Source of the DNA: Acidimicrobiaceae bacterium
GTDB taxonomy: Bacteria; Actinomycetota; Acidimicrobiia; Acidimicrobiales; RAAP-2
Length of the DNA stretch: 64,000 nt
Reading direction: 5' to 3'
Assembly (NCBI GenBank): GCA_003155135.1
Contig: PMFN01000013.1
Location: 1 to 64,000, forward strand
Part shown: positions 8,940 through 17,164 of the stretch, in pieces
Layout of the letters: the number at the start of each line of letters is the position of its first letter
Position numbering within the stretch: position 1 is the stretch's first letter
Translations under genes and position numbers: made by a program
Notes under the pieces: model-generated
Told to the model about the DNA's origin: nothing
What the model saw: the letters and a program-made list of their open reading frames with translations, nothing else
The model's database searches: none

Positions 8940-10142
8940 GTGAGCTTCGACTCCCTCTGGTCCGCCGTCGAACAGGTGGGCCGCCACCCCGGCACCGGTG
9001 GCTACCGACGCTACGCGTGGACGCCTGAGGACGCGACACTGGGGGAGTGGTTCGCGGGCGAAGCGACGGCGCGGGGCTTCGACGTGACCACCGATCGGGT
9101 GGGCAACCAGTGGGCCTGGTGGGGGGACCCCGACAAAGGCGTCGCAGCAGGGCGGCCCGGCGTGGTGCTCGGCTCGCACCTCGACTCGGTGCCCGACGGG
9201 GGCGCCTTCGACGGGCCGCTCGGGGTGATCTCGGCGTTCGCCGCGCTCGACGAGCTGCGCCGGGCGGGCTTCGTGCCCTCCCGGCCGGTCGGCGTGATGC
9301 GCTTCGTCGACGAGGAGGGTGCGCGCTTCGGAGTGGCGTGCGCCGGGTCCCGCCTGCTCACCGGGACACTGGCGCCCGAGCGGGCGCTCGGCCTGAAGGA
9401 CGCCGACGGCGTCTCGATGGCCGAGGCGATGACCGAGGCGGGCCTCGACGTGGGCCACGTCGGGACCGATGTCGAGGCCCTCGGTCGGGTCGGCACCTTC
9501 GTCGAACTCCACGTCGAGCAGGGTCGAGGCCTCATCGACCTCGGCCGAGCGGTGGCGGTGGCCTCATCGATCTGGCCGCACGGTCGCTGGCGTCTCGAAC
9601 TCGACGGGGAGGCCAACCACGCCGGGACGACGCAACTCGCTGACCGCGACGACCCGACGCTCGTGCTCGCGGAGCTGATCCGCACGGCCCGCCACGCCGC
9701 CCACGAGCACAACTGCCTCGCCACGGTGGGCAAGCTGCGGGTGGAGCCCAACGGTGTGAACGCCATCGCCTCGCGGGTGACCGCCTGGCTCGATGCCCGG
9801 GGCCCGGCGGTGGACTCGGTGCGCGCCGTGGCCGGCGCGGTCGAAGCGGCGGCGGGCACGGCCGCGGCCGAGGAGTCCTTCACCGACGAGACGATCTTCG
9901 ACGCCGCGCTGCGCGACCGGCTGGTGCGCGTCCTCGGGGACGCACCGGTGCTCCCGACGGGGGCGGGCCACGATGCGGGCATCCTGGCGACCGCCGGCGT
10001 CCCGACCGCGCTGCTCTTTGTGCGCAACCCCACCGGCGTCTCGCACTCGCCCGCCGAGTTCGCCGAGCGCGACGACTGCCTCGGGGGCGTCGCCGCACTT
10101 GCTGCGGTTGTGCGCGAGCTCGCCGGCCCAGGGGCCCGATGA
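8940..10142 (+). CDS. M20-family amidohydrolase (allantoate amidohydrolase-like) of the hut operon
   Basis: A 400-aa binuclear-metal amidohydrolase of the AllC/N-carbamoyl-amino-acid hydrolase group. The metal and active-site motifs are intact: GSHLDSVPDGGAFDGPLGV, DEEGARFG, ELHVEQG and GAGHDA. It starts at GTG 8940, three bases after the hutU stop, and overlaps hutF by 4 bp (ATGA), so it is part of the hut operon. HutF yields N-formylglutamate and no HutG is encoded here. I infer that this enzyme releases formate from N-formyl-L-glutamate, as has been proposed for the same gene arrangement in other actinobacteria. A true allantoate or carbamoyl activity is the alternative. Confidence 0.88.
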   Translation: MSFDSLWSAVEQVGRHPGTGGYRRYAWTPEDATLGEWFAGEATARGFDVTTDRVGNQWAWWGDPDKGVAAGRPGVVLGSHLDSVPDGGAFDGPLGVISAFAALDELRRAGFVPSRPVGVMRFVDEEGARFGVACAGSRLLTGTLAPERALGLKDADGVSMAEAMTEAGLDVGHVGTDVEALGRVGTFVELHVEQGRGLIDLGRAVAVASSIWPHGRWRLELDGEANHAGTTQLADRDDPTLVLAELIRTARHAAHEHNCLATVGKLRVEPNGVNAIASRVTAWLDARGPAVDSVRAVAGAVEAAAGTAAAEESFTDETIFDAALRDRLVRVLGDAPVLPTGAGHDAGILATAGVPTALLFVRNPTGVSHSPAEFAERDDCLGGVAALAAVVRELAGPGAR

Positions 10143-11461
10143 GCTACTTCGCCGAGTACGCCTGGCTGCCGGGCGGCCTGGCGCGCCACGTCACCATCGA
10201 GATCGCAGAGAGCCACTTCAGCCGCGTCGAGTCCGACACCGTGGCGTCTGCGGACGCCACGAGCTTGGCCGGGCTGGTGCTTCCCGGCTTCGCCAACGTC
10301 CACAGCCACGCCTTCCACCGGGCATTGCGCGGCCGCACCCAGTCCGGGCGCGGCTCGTTTTGGACATGGCGCTCGCAGATGTACGCGCTGGCCGAGCGCC
10401 TCGACCCCGACAGCTACCTCGCTCTGGCGCGTGCCACGTACGCCGAGATGGCCCTGGCGGGGGTGACGGCCGTCGGCGAGTTCCACTACCTCCACCACGG
10501 CCAGGGGGGTCGCCCCTACGCCGACCCCAACGCCATGGGCGCCGCCCTGGTCGAGGCGGCCCGCCAGGCCGGTGTGCGCCTGACACTGCTCGACACCTGC
10601 TACCTGGCCGGTGGCCTCGGCGGGGGTGGTCCCGAGCCGCTCAGCAAGACCCAGCGGCGGTTCAGCGACGGCGACGTCGAGCACTGGGCGAAGCGGGTGG
10701 ACGCCATCGAGGCCGCCCCGCACCTCATCGTTGGCGCCGCCGTCCACTCGGTGCGCGCCGTGCCCCGGCGCGCCCTCGCCTCCATCGTCGAGGCGGCCAC
10801 CGGGCGCCCCCTGCACGTGCACCTCTCCGAGCAGCCGGCCGAGAACGAGGCGTGCCTCGCCGCCTACGGCCTCACCCCCTCGGCGCTGCTCGACGCCGAA
10901 GGCGTCCTCGGGCCTGCGACCACAGCCGTGCACGCCACCCACCTGCGCACCGAGGACGTGGACCTCCTCGGGCGCTCGGGGACCGGGGTCTGCATCTGCC
11001 CGACGACCGAGCGCGATCTCGCCGACGGGATCGGCCCGGCGCGAGCCCTGCGCGACGCCGGCTCGCCCCTCAGCCTCGGCTCGGACCAGCACGCAGTCAT
11101 CGACCTCCTCGAGGAGGCACGTGCCCTCGAGATGGACGACCGCCTGGCGAGCGGCGAGCGGGGACGGTTCGAGACGAGTGAGCTGCTCGCCGCATTGACG
11201 ACCGCCGGCCACGAACAACTCGGTTGGCACGGCGGTGGCCGCCTGGCTGCCGGGGCACCCGCTGACCTGGTCGCGGTCAAGCTCGACTCCCCGCGTACGG
11301 CTGGGACGACGCCGTCCGAGGCCCTCTATGCGGCCACCGCCGCCGACGTGAACACCGTCGTCGTCGGCGGCAGGGTCGTCGTCTCCGGCGGTCGCCATCT
11401 CCTGGGCGACGTGGGCGCCCAGCTCGGACCGGCCATCGACCGGCTCTGGGATGCGCTGTGA
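10139..11461 (+). CDS. hutF: Formimidoylglutamate deiminase
   Basis: A 440-aa amidohydrolase-superfamily enzyme that hydrolyses N-formimino-L-glutamate to N-formyl-L-glutamate and ammonia. Visible motifs: the metal site [21 protein letters not shown], the substrate/metal region [14 protein letters not shown], and [18 protein letters not shown], all characteristic of HutF. It overlaps the preceding amidohydrolase and the following hutI by 4 bp each, so it is translationally coupled. Its presence marks the two-step, ammonia-releasing version of the pathway, not direct HutG cleavage to formamide. Confidence 0.95.
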   Translation: MSYFAEYAWLPGGLARHVTIEIAESHFSRVESDTVASADATSLAGLVLPGFANVHSHAFHRALRGRTQSGRGSFWTWRSQMYALAERLDPDSYLALARATYAEMALAGVTAVGEFHYLHHGQGGRPYADPNAMGAALVEAARQAGVRLTLLDTCYLAGGLGGGGPEPLSKTQRRFSDGDVEHWAKRVDAIEAAPHLIVGAAVHSVRAVPRRALASIVEAATGRPLHVHLSEQPAENEACLAAYGLTPSALLDAEGVLGPATTAVHATHLRTEDVDLLGRSGTGVCICPTTERDLADGIGPARALRDAGSPLSLGSDQHAVIDLLEEARALEMDDRLASGERGRFETSELLAALTTAGHEQLGWHGGGRLAAGAPADLVAVKLDSPRTAGTTPSEALYAATAADVNTVVVGGRVVVSGGRHLLGDVGAQLGPAIDRLWDAL

Positions 11462-12615
11462 GCTCGACGGCGATCACCGGCATCGCGGAGCTCGTGACGA
11501 ACGACCCGCGGACCGGCGACGGCACGCGCCTCGGTATCCTCCGAGATGCCGCTGTTGTCGTGGACGGCAGCGCGATCGCGTGGGTCGGGGCGGCCGCTGC
11601 CGTGCCGGCGACCGACGAGCGGGTCGACGTCGGCGGGCGGGCGGTCGTGCCGGGATTCGTCGACACCCACACCCACCTGGTCTTTGCCGGTGACCGGGCG
11701 GCCGAGTTCGCTAGCCGCATGGCGGGCGTGGCCTACGACGGCGGCGGCATCGCCACGACGGTCGACGCCACGCGCGCGGCGAGCGACGAGGTGCTCCGTG
11801 CGCTGTTGGCCGGCCGCATGGCGGAACTGCGGAGCCAGGGGACCACCACCACCGAGATCAAGAGTGGCTACGGCCTCACCGTGGTCGACGAGGAGCGGCT
11901 GTTGCGGCTGGCCCGGGAATGCACCGACGAGACCACGTTCCTCGGGGCCCACGTGGTGCCCCCCGGCGCGCAGCGCGCCGCCTACATCGAGCTGGTCACC
12001 GGCGAGATGCTCACGGCCTGCGCCCCCGAGGCCCGCTGGATCGACGTCTTCTGCGAGCCGGCGAGCCCGCACGCCTTCGACGGCGACGAAGCGCGTACCG
12101 TGCTCGAGGCCGGGCGCGATGCCGGCCTCGGGCTCCGGGTGCACGGGAACCAGCTCTCCGCCGGCCCCGGGGTGCGGCTCGCCGTCGAGCTCGGCGCGGC
12201 CAGCGTCGACCACTGCACCTTCCTGGTCCCCGCCGACATCGACGCGCTGGCGAGCGGTTCGACGGTGGCCACCCTCCTGCCCGGCGTCGAGTTCTCCTCG
12301 CGCTCGCGTTACCCCGCGGCCCGGGTGCTGCTCGACGCCGGAGTGACCGTCGCTCTCGCCACGGACTGCAACCCGGGGACGTCGTACACGTCGTCGATGC
12401 CGTTCGTGATCGCCCTGGCCGTACGCGAGCTGTCCATGACCCCGGCCGAGGCCCTCTGGGCGGCGACCGCCGGCGGCGCAGCGGCGCTGCGGCGCCACGA
12501 CGTCGGGGTGATCGCGCCGGGCGCCCGGGGCGATCTGGCGGTGCTCGATGCGCCGAGCTTCGTGCACCTCGCCTACCGTCCCGGGGTCCCCATCGCCAGC
12601 GCGCTGACGCTCTGA
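11458..12615 (+). CDS. hutI: Imidazolonepropionase
   Basis: A 385-aa protein that opens the ring of imidazolone-5-propionate to give N-formimino-L-glutamate, the third step of histidine catabolism. Motifs: [20 protein letters not shown] (metal HxH), [21 protein letters not shown] and the [16 protein letters not shown] block. It begins at GTG 11458, overlapping the hutF stop. It is the last gene of the operon; a small hairpin follows the stop before the convergent membrane-protein gene. Confidence 0.96.
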   Translation: MSSTAITGIAELVTNDPRTGDGTRLGILRDAAVVVDGSAIAWVGAAAAVPATDERVDVGGRAVVPGFVDTHTHLVFAGDRAAEFASRMAGVAYDGGGIATTVDATRAASDEVLRALLAGRMAELRSQGTTTTEIKSGYGLTVVDEERLLRLARECTDETTFLGAHVVPPGAQRAAYIELVTGEMLTACAPEARWIDVFCEPASPHAFDGDEARTVLEAGRDAGLGLRVHGNQLSAGPGVRLAVELGAASVDHCTFLVPADIDALASGSTVATLLPGVEFSSRSRYPAARVLLDAGVTVALATDCNPGTSYTSSMPFVIALAVRELSMTPAEALWAATAGGAAALRRHDVGVIAPGARGDLAVLDAPSFVHLAYRPGVPIASALTL

Positions 12616-12635
12616 GCGCGCCGGGCGCCCCATGA

Positions 12636-12655
12636 GCGGCCTACTGGTGGGCCGC
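12636..12655. terminator. Possible bidirectional hairpin between convergent genes
   Basis: GCGGCC (12636-12641) and GGCCGC (12650-12655) form a 6-bp stem with an 8-nt loop. It lies just after hutI and overlaps the stop of the opposing gene. There is no T tract, so this is a weak call. Confidence 0.35.
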
Positions 12656-13471
12656 CCCGCTGCTGCTCGCTGCCATCGCTGGGGTTGAGCGGCGGCCCAG
12701 GTGCATGCGGTGAGCCTCGAACGCGACGGTGACGGCCACCACGACCGAGAGCACGGCGAGTGACACTTCGACGACCGCCATGGCGAGCGCAGCTTCCCGG
12801 GCGGTGCTGGTGGTGGCCGTGACGTTGGACCAGGCGTCGGCGAGCAGCAGCGCCCCGGTGGCCGCGGCAGCAACGACGACGTGCCGGGAGCGGGTATGGA
12901 GGAACCAGCCGGTGAGCGCCATCCCGACGGCCTCGAAGACGTCCAGGCCGCACCACATCAGGCGCAGGTGGAACACCGCCTCGGTGGGCGGCGCGAACGA
13001 GACGAACCGGGCCGCTCCGAGCGCGAGCAGCACCCCGGCGACGACGTAGGCGAAGCCGAGCGCAAGTGAACCCTTCTCGCCCCGAGGCTGTGCCAGCCAC
13101 ACGGAGAGCGCCCAGGCGAAGAGCGCGAGCGGAAGGCCGAGGACGACGAACGTCCGGATGGTGACAGCCGTCGAGTGCGTGTGCGACGGCGCCGAGAGGT
13201 GGAACCACGCGGTGGCAAAGGCGAGGGACGCGGTGAGCGACGCGCCAACCATCCACGCGGGGGAATCGAAGAACCACAGCGCCGCGGTACTCACCGCACC
13301 GGCGGCGATGAGGGCCAGCAGGCCACCGGTGAGCCATGCCACGTTGTGGGCGAGACCCCTCGGCGCCTGGACGAGGTACAGGTAGGAGATCCACGGTACG
13401 AGTGCGACAGCCCCGCCCAGATAGAGGACGACCAGGCCCTTGCGGTGGCGCAGTCTGTGGTGGTCGGCCAT
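12641..13471 (-). CDS. Unknown eight-helix membrane protein
   Basis: A 276-aa protein from ATG 13471 (MADHHRLRHRKG); an in-frame start at 13546 would add 25 residues without better support. I count eight hydrophobic segments, for example GLVVLYLGGAVALVPWISYL, LTGGLLALIAAGAVSTAALWF, FVVLGLPLALFAWALSVWLA and VVEVSLAVLSVVVAVTVAF. A short Ala/Ser-rich cytoplasmic tail follows. A few polar and His residues lie in or beside the helices (AFATAWFH). I do not recognise a family. It lies between hutI (convergent) and the TPR protein (same strand). Confidence 0.7.
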   Translation of the reverse strand: MADHHRLRHRKGLVVLYLGGAVALVPWISYLYLVQAPRGLAHNVAWLTGGLLALIAAGAVSTAALWFFDSPAWMVGASLTASLAFATAWFHLSAPSHTHSTAVTIRTFVVLGLPLALFAWALSVWLAQPRGEKGSLALGFAYVVAGVLLALGAARFVSFAPPTEAVFHLRLMWCGLDVFEAVGMALTGWFLHTRSRHVVVAAAATGALLLADAWSNVTATTSTAREAALAMAVVEVSLAVLSVVVAVTVAFEAHRMHLGRRSTPAMAASSSGAAHQ

Positions 13472-13564
13472 CGCTCCAGCATGCAGCACCGAGGTCAAGC
13501 GGGCTGCATCTGCCGAGAGAACCTCTTCGAGGGAGCGACGGAGCACGCGGGACAGGGCGATCGC

Positions 13565-14881
13565 TCAGAGGCCGTTCGCCCTGAGGAGCGCTGCTGCTGC
13601 CTGCTCGCCGGTCGGCTTGCGGGCGACACGCTCGGCAAGCAGGGCTTGGGCGAGCGCCTCCTGGCCGGCCCTCGCTGCGGTGGCGAGCAGGGTGAGGTCG
13701 ATGATGTCTCGTTGGGCGTGGCTCCCCCCCACGGCGTGCGCGCAGGGCCGGATGTCGACCAGCAGGTCGAGTGCCCGGTCGAAGTGGCCGTCGGCGAAGC
13801 TGGCAAATCCCTCGAGCAGGGTGAGCCCGGCCCTTTCGGCGGCGAGCCGGTTGGTCCCGACGGCGTGGCGGCGCGTCGAGGCCACCAACTGCTCGATCTC
13901 GGACTGTCGGCCGACGAGCGCCAGGGCCATCGCCGCGTGCCAGTCGTTGAAGACATAGACGGGGCCGTCGAGAAGGGCTTCGACATCGTCGGCCAGCCGC
14001 TCAGCGCGCTCATTCACATCGACCCCGAACAGCGACAGCCGCCAGAGCAGTGCGGCGGCGTCGACGATGTCGAGCCACTGGTCGGTCCGCTCGGCGCGGA
14101 TGGGGCCGTCGTAGAGGTCGAGCACCTCATCGAACTCCAACAGGTCGAGGTGGTAGAGGCACCGGTGCCACCAGTTGTGCACGGCGAAGTAGCTCGGCGA
14201 CCAGTCCGGTGCGGTCTCGGTGAGGAACGCCACGCCTTCGTGCTGCCTGCCCTCCATCTCGAAGACGTGAGCGAGCGCGTGGACCGCCCACACATCGAGG
14301 GGATTGTCGATCAGCGCGTCACGCGCCCGCGCCTCGGCTGCCCGGTAGTCGGCGTTCTCCTCGAGCCCGAACGCATAGATCCCTGAGATATAGCCCCACC
14401 CCGGCAGGTCGACGGGCCAGGCCGGGAGGACCCGGGCAGCGACGTCACGCAGGTCGAGGCGGTTCCCGAGGAAGAAGTAGAGGTCCTGGGCGACCTTGAG
14501 GGCGAGAAGGTCCCGCGGATTGTGGAGCAGCGCCCGTTCGAGTGACCGTGTCGCCTCCCCCCATTCGCCGTTGGCCCAGGCCCGAGCGGCGCGCAGGTGG
14601 AGCACCTCGCGCTCATCGGTCCCGCCGTCGAAGCGCTCGAGGTCGTCGAGGACCTTCCTTGCCGCGGCCACGCCCGCCGACGTGTTGGCGTAGAGGGAGA
14701 GATAGGCGCTGTAGATGTGGCCGAGAAGGAGCCGGTCGTCCTCGGCGAGCGCCGCACGCGTCCCGGCCACCGGTTCGCCCGCCAGCGCTGCCAGGTCCTC
14801 CACTGCCTGATCGAGCAGTGCAACCGCCTTGGCGCTTTCCGCCTGCACGGGCACGCCCCAGCGATCTGTGAATGCCGTCAC
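13565..14881 (-). CDS. TTC38-like tetratricopeptide repeat protein
   Basis: A 438-aa helical-repeat protein resembling the tetratricopeptide repeat protein 38 family. It shows TPR-like helix pairs (EWGEATRSLERALLHNPRD, ADYRAAEARARDALIDNPLDVWAVHALAHVFEMEG) followed by the family-typical HNWWHRCLYHLDLLEFDEVLDLYD block. The role is unknown; TPRs usually mediate protein contacts. The start is GTG 14881, chosen because AAAGAGG lies 8 nt upstream. The frame continues to 15043, but the upstream residues look non-coding. Confidence 0.82.
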   Translation of the reverse strand: MTAFTDRWGVPVQAESAKAVALLDQAVEDLAALAGEPVAGTRAALAEDDRLLLGHIYSAYLSLYANTSAGVAAARKVLDDLERFDGGTDEREVLHLRAARAWANGEWGEATRSLERALLHNPRDLLALKVAQDLYFFLGNRLDLRDVAARVLPAWPVDLPGWGYISGIYAFGLEENADYRAAEARARDALIDNPLDVWAVHALAHVFEMEGRQHEGVAFLTETAPDWSPSYFAVHNWWHRCLYHLDLLEFDEVLDLYDGPIRAERTDQWLDIVDAAALLWRLSLFGVDVNERAERLADDVEALLDGPVYVFNDWHAAMALALVGRQSEIEQLVASTRRHAVGTNRLAAERAGLTLLEGFASFADGHFDRALDLLVDIRPCAHAVGGSHAQRDIIDLTLLATAARAGQEALAQALLAERVARKPTGEQAAAALLRANGL

Positions 14882-14990
14882 GCCGAAAGCCTCTTTCGCT
14901 TCGCCTGCTAGAGCCAGGGTAACTCCATCAGGGAATGTCAAGTCGAGTTCCCTGCTTCGAAATGGCGAATCCCACGCGCCCGTCCGCCTC

Positions 14991-15003
14991 CCCAACTGTT
15001 GGG
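14991..15003. promoter_or_regulatory. Inverted repeat CCCAAC-T-GTTGGG, operator candidate
   Basis: A perfect 6-bp inverted repeat with a 1-nt centre lies in the divergent region between the TPR gene and the SDR gene, 58 bp before the SDR ATG. Size and symmetry suit a dimeric repressor; none has been identified. Confidence 0.35.
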
Positions 15004-15060
15004 CACAGCCCAGGTCGCGGGTAGGACTGGGGCTGGCAGCCAACTTGAGGGAGGTTCACG

Positions 15061-15861
15061 ATGGCACGCGTCCTGATCACCGGCTCGGCGGAGGGCCTCG
15101 GACTCATGGCGGGGCAGCTCCTCGTGGGCGAAGGCCACGAGGTCGTCCTGCACGCGAGGAACCCGAGCCGGGCGGACGACGCTCGTGCCGCCCTTCCCGA
15201 TACGAGCGACGTCATCGTCGGCGATCTCTCCACCCTGGCCGGTATGAACGCGGTGGCGATCGCCGCCAATGCCGTCGGCCGCTTCGACGCGGTGATCCAC
15301 AACGCCGGCGTCGGCTACCGAGAGCCCCTCCGCATCGTGACCGAGGACGGGCTCTGCCACGTCTTCGCCGTCAACGTGCTCGCCCCCTACGTGCTCACGG
15401 CGACCATGCTCACCCCGGATCGCCTCGTCTACCTGAGCTCGGGGATGCACCGGGTCGGCACCGCCGGCGTGGGGGACCTGCAATGGGAGCGGCGGCGGTG
15501 GGACGGTTCGCAGGCCTACGCCGATTCGAAGCTCTATGACGCGGTCCTCTCCGCGGCCGTCGCCCGCTGCTGGTCCGACACCCTGTCGAATGCGGTCGAG
15601 CCCGGCTGGGTGCCGACGAAAATGGGCGGCCCCGGAGCGCCCGATGACATGGACCTCGCCCCGGTCACCCAGGCATGGCTCGCCGTGAGCGACGACCCGG
15701 GCGCCCGGGTGAGTGGCGGGTACCTCTACCACCAGCAGCCGAAGACGCCGCACCCCGCCGTGCACGACGCAGGGTTCCAGGACGAACTGCTCGCGGCCTG
15801 CGCCGGGCTCAGTGGTGTGGCCATCGAGGAGCGCCCGGCCGACCCGTTGCGCGCGACGTAG
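15061..15861 (+). CDS. Short-chain dehydrogenase/reductase (SDR)
   Basis: A 266-aa SDR. The cofactor motif TGSAEGLG is at residues 7-14, NAG at 81-83, catalytic Ser at 126/127 (YLSSG) and the YxxxK pair at Y153/K157. The C-terminal third carries a VEPGWVPTKMGG segment as in many SDRs. GGGAGG precedes the ATG. NAD(P)-dependent oxidoreduction of an unknown alcohol or carbonyl is the likely activity. It stands alone, divergent from the TPR gene and convergent with the DUF302 gene. Confidence 0.9.
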   Translation: MARVLITGSAEGLGLMAGQLLVGEGHEVVLHARNPSRADDARAALPDTSDVIVGDLSTLAGMNAVAIAANAVGRFDAVIHNAGVGYREPLRIVTEDGLCHVFAVNVLAPYVLTATMLTPDRLVYLSSGMHRVGTAGVGDLQWERRRWDGSQAYADSKLYDAVLSAAVARCWSDTLSNAVEPGWVPTKMGGPGAPDDMDLAPVTQAWLAVSDDPGARVSGGYLYHQQPKTPHPAVHDAGFQDELLAACAGLSGVAIEERPADPLRAT

Positions 15862-15874
15862 CTGGTCACTGCGC

Positions 15875-16276
15875 CTAGGTGCCGACCAGGTCGTCGGTCA
15901 GCGGACCGATGCCGGCGAGGCGACCCGCCAGCTCGAGGGGGAGGCCGAACCGCTCGGCCAGGGTCTCGGGGGCGGTGTAGGTCACCTTGGTTTGGCCGTC
16001 GTCGTCCCACACCAGGACCTTGAGGGGAAGTTCGAGCGCGCTCAACGGCACGGCTGCCATGACGGGCGTGCCCGCGGCCGGGCTCCCGAAGAGGATCACC
16101 TTGGTGTCGCGCAGCTCGAGGCCGACGCGTGCCGCCTCGCCGCTGTGGTCGACCACGGCGAAGACCTGCATGCCGCGTGCTGCGACCAGGTCGGCGAGGC
16201 GCGCCACGGTCTCCTCCACCGAGCCGGGGCTGGCCTTCGTCACCGTCCCGGTGACGCCACCTCGAAGAGCCGTCAT
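15875..16276 (-). CDS. DUF302 domain protein
   Basis: A 133-aa protein of the DUF302 family. Landmarks are the SVEETVARLADLVAARGMQVFAVVDHSGEAARVGLELRDTKVILFG core (about 18-62), then PLSALELPLKVLVWDD and a YTAPETLAERFGL helix. DUF302 proteins are small soluble proteins of unsettled function. The gene ends 13 bp from the convergent SDR gene and lies 72 bp downstream of the phaZ-like gene on the same strand, so it could be co-transcribed with the PHA operon. Confidence 0.87.
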   Translation of the reverse strand: MTALRGGVTGTVTKASPGSVEETVARLADLVAARGMQVFAVVDHSGEAARVGLELRDTKVILFGSPAAGTPVMAAVPLSALELPLKVLVWDDDGQTKVTYTAPETLAERFGLPLELAGRLAGIGPLTDDLVGT

Positions 16277-16348
16277 CGTCCCATGATGCCCGATCCTGCG
16301 CGCACGCAGCAGTTCCGGTCAGGGTCTCGGCGGGGTTCGCCGGGTCCC

Positions 16349-17164
16349 TCAGCTCGTTTCGGCGTCGAGGAACGTGTTGATGACCGGGCCCACGATGTCG
16401 GGGCTGTCGAGCAGGACGAGGTGGCCCGACCCCGGGACCACGTGGAGCGTCGAGTGGCGGAGGAATCGGGCCATGAGCCGCGGGTTGAAGGTGGCGACGA
16501 GGGGATCGTCGTCGCCGGCGATGATCAAGGTCGGGGCTGCGATGAGCGGGAGGCCCGGCAGGCTCGAGTACGTCATCGCCGCGCTCAGCTGTGACGCATA
16601 GCCCCAGATGCTCGGGGGCCGGGCGGTGCGCCGCTCCACCTGGTCGTCCACCAGCGCGGGGTCTGTCCGGAAGCGGCCGCCGTAGATCGACGCTGCGACC
16701 TTGGCGAAGTACGCGCTCGAGTAGTACCGCCGCGGCGTCAGCATGCGTGCGGCCACCATCGGCCCGGGCGGGAGGCCGCCCCACCCGACGGTCGAGCTTG
16801 CCAGGACGAGGCGGCGGACCGAGAGGGGATGCTGCAGTGCCAGCTGCTGGGCGACGAGGCCGCCCCACGAGTAGCCGAGCACATCGACACGGCCGTAGCC
16901 GAGTTGTGCGAGCAGGGTGGCGGTGAACAGCGCGTTGTGCATCATCGTCGGGGGGAACCACGCCTTCCCGGAGCCACCCGTGCCCGGGAAGTCGAACATG
17001 ATGAGCTGGCGGTCGGGGAGCCACGGGACGAGCGGATCCCACATGTCGAGGTTCCCGCCGATGCCCATCACCAGGAGCAGCGGCGTCCCTTGGCCGATAA
17101 CGCGGACCCGCACGCGGGTGGGGCCCACCCTGACGAAGGTGGGCGCTTCGTCGACCACGCTCAT
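16349..17164 (-). CDS. phaZ: PhaZ-like intracellular polyhydroxyalkanoate depolymerase
   Basis: A 271-aa alpha/beta hydrolase. The sequence follows the medium-chain-length PHA depolymerase pattern: LLLVMGIGGNLDMWDPLV (oxyanion region), FDFPGTGGSG, QLGYGRVDVLGYSWGGLVAQQ (nucleophile Ser in GYSWGG), LTPRRYYSSAYFAKVAASIYGGRFR, the acid residue in IIAGDDDPLV and the His in PGSGHLVLLD. It would release hydroxyacyl monomers from stored polymer. The ATG at 17164 overlaps the acyl-CoA synthetase stop (ATGA), and phaC lies upstream in the same unit, which supports a PHA role over a generic esterase. Confidence 0.82.
   Translation of the reverse strand: MSVVDEAPTFVRVGPTRVRVRVIGQGTPLLLVMGIGGNLDMWDPLVPWLPDRQLIMFDFPGTGGSGKAWFPPTMMHNALFTATLLAQLGYGRVDVLGYSWGGLVAQQLALQHPLSVRRLVLASSTVGWGGLPPGPMVAARMLTPRRYYSSAYFAKVAASIYGGRFRTDPALVDDQVERRTARPPSIWGYASQLSAAMTYSSLPGLPLIAAPTLIIAGDDDPLVATFNPRLMARFLRHSTLHVVPGSGHLVLLDSPDIVGPVINTFLDAETS

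Noticed and set aside
7218-9512. Very long antisense open frame opposite hutU
   Set aside because: It is a shadow of GC-rich third positions in hutU. Its translation is rich in Arg, His, Gly and Val with no family motif, while the opposite strand encodes a clear urocanase.
9011-12873. Long antisense frames opposite the amidohydrolase, hutF and hutI
   Set aside because: Same compositional shadow effect; no start signals or domains.
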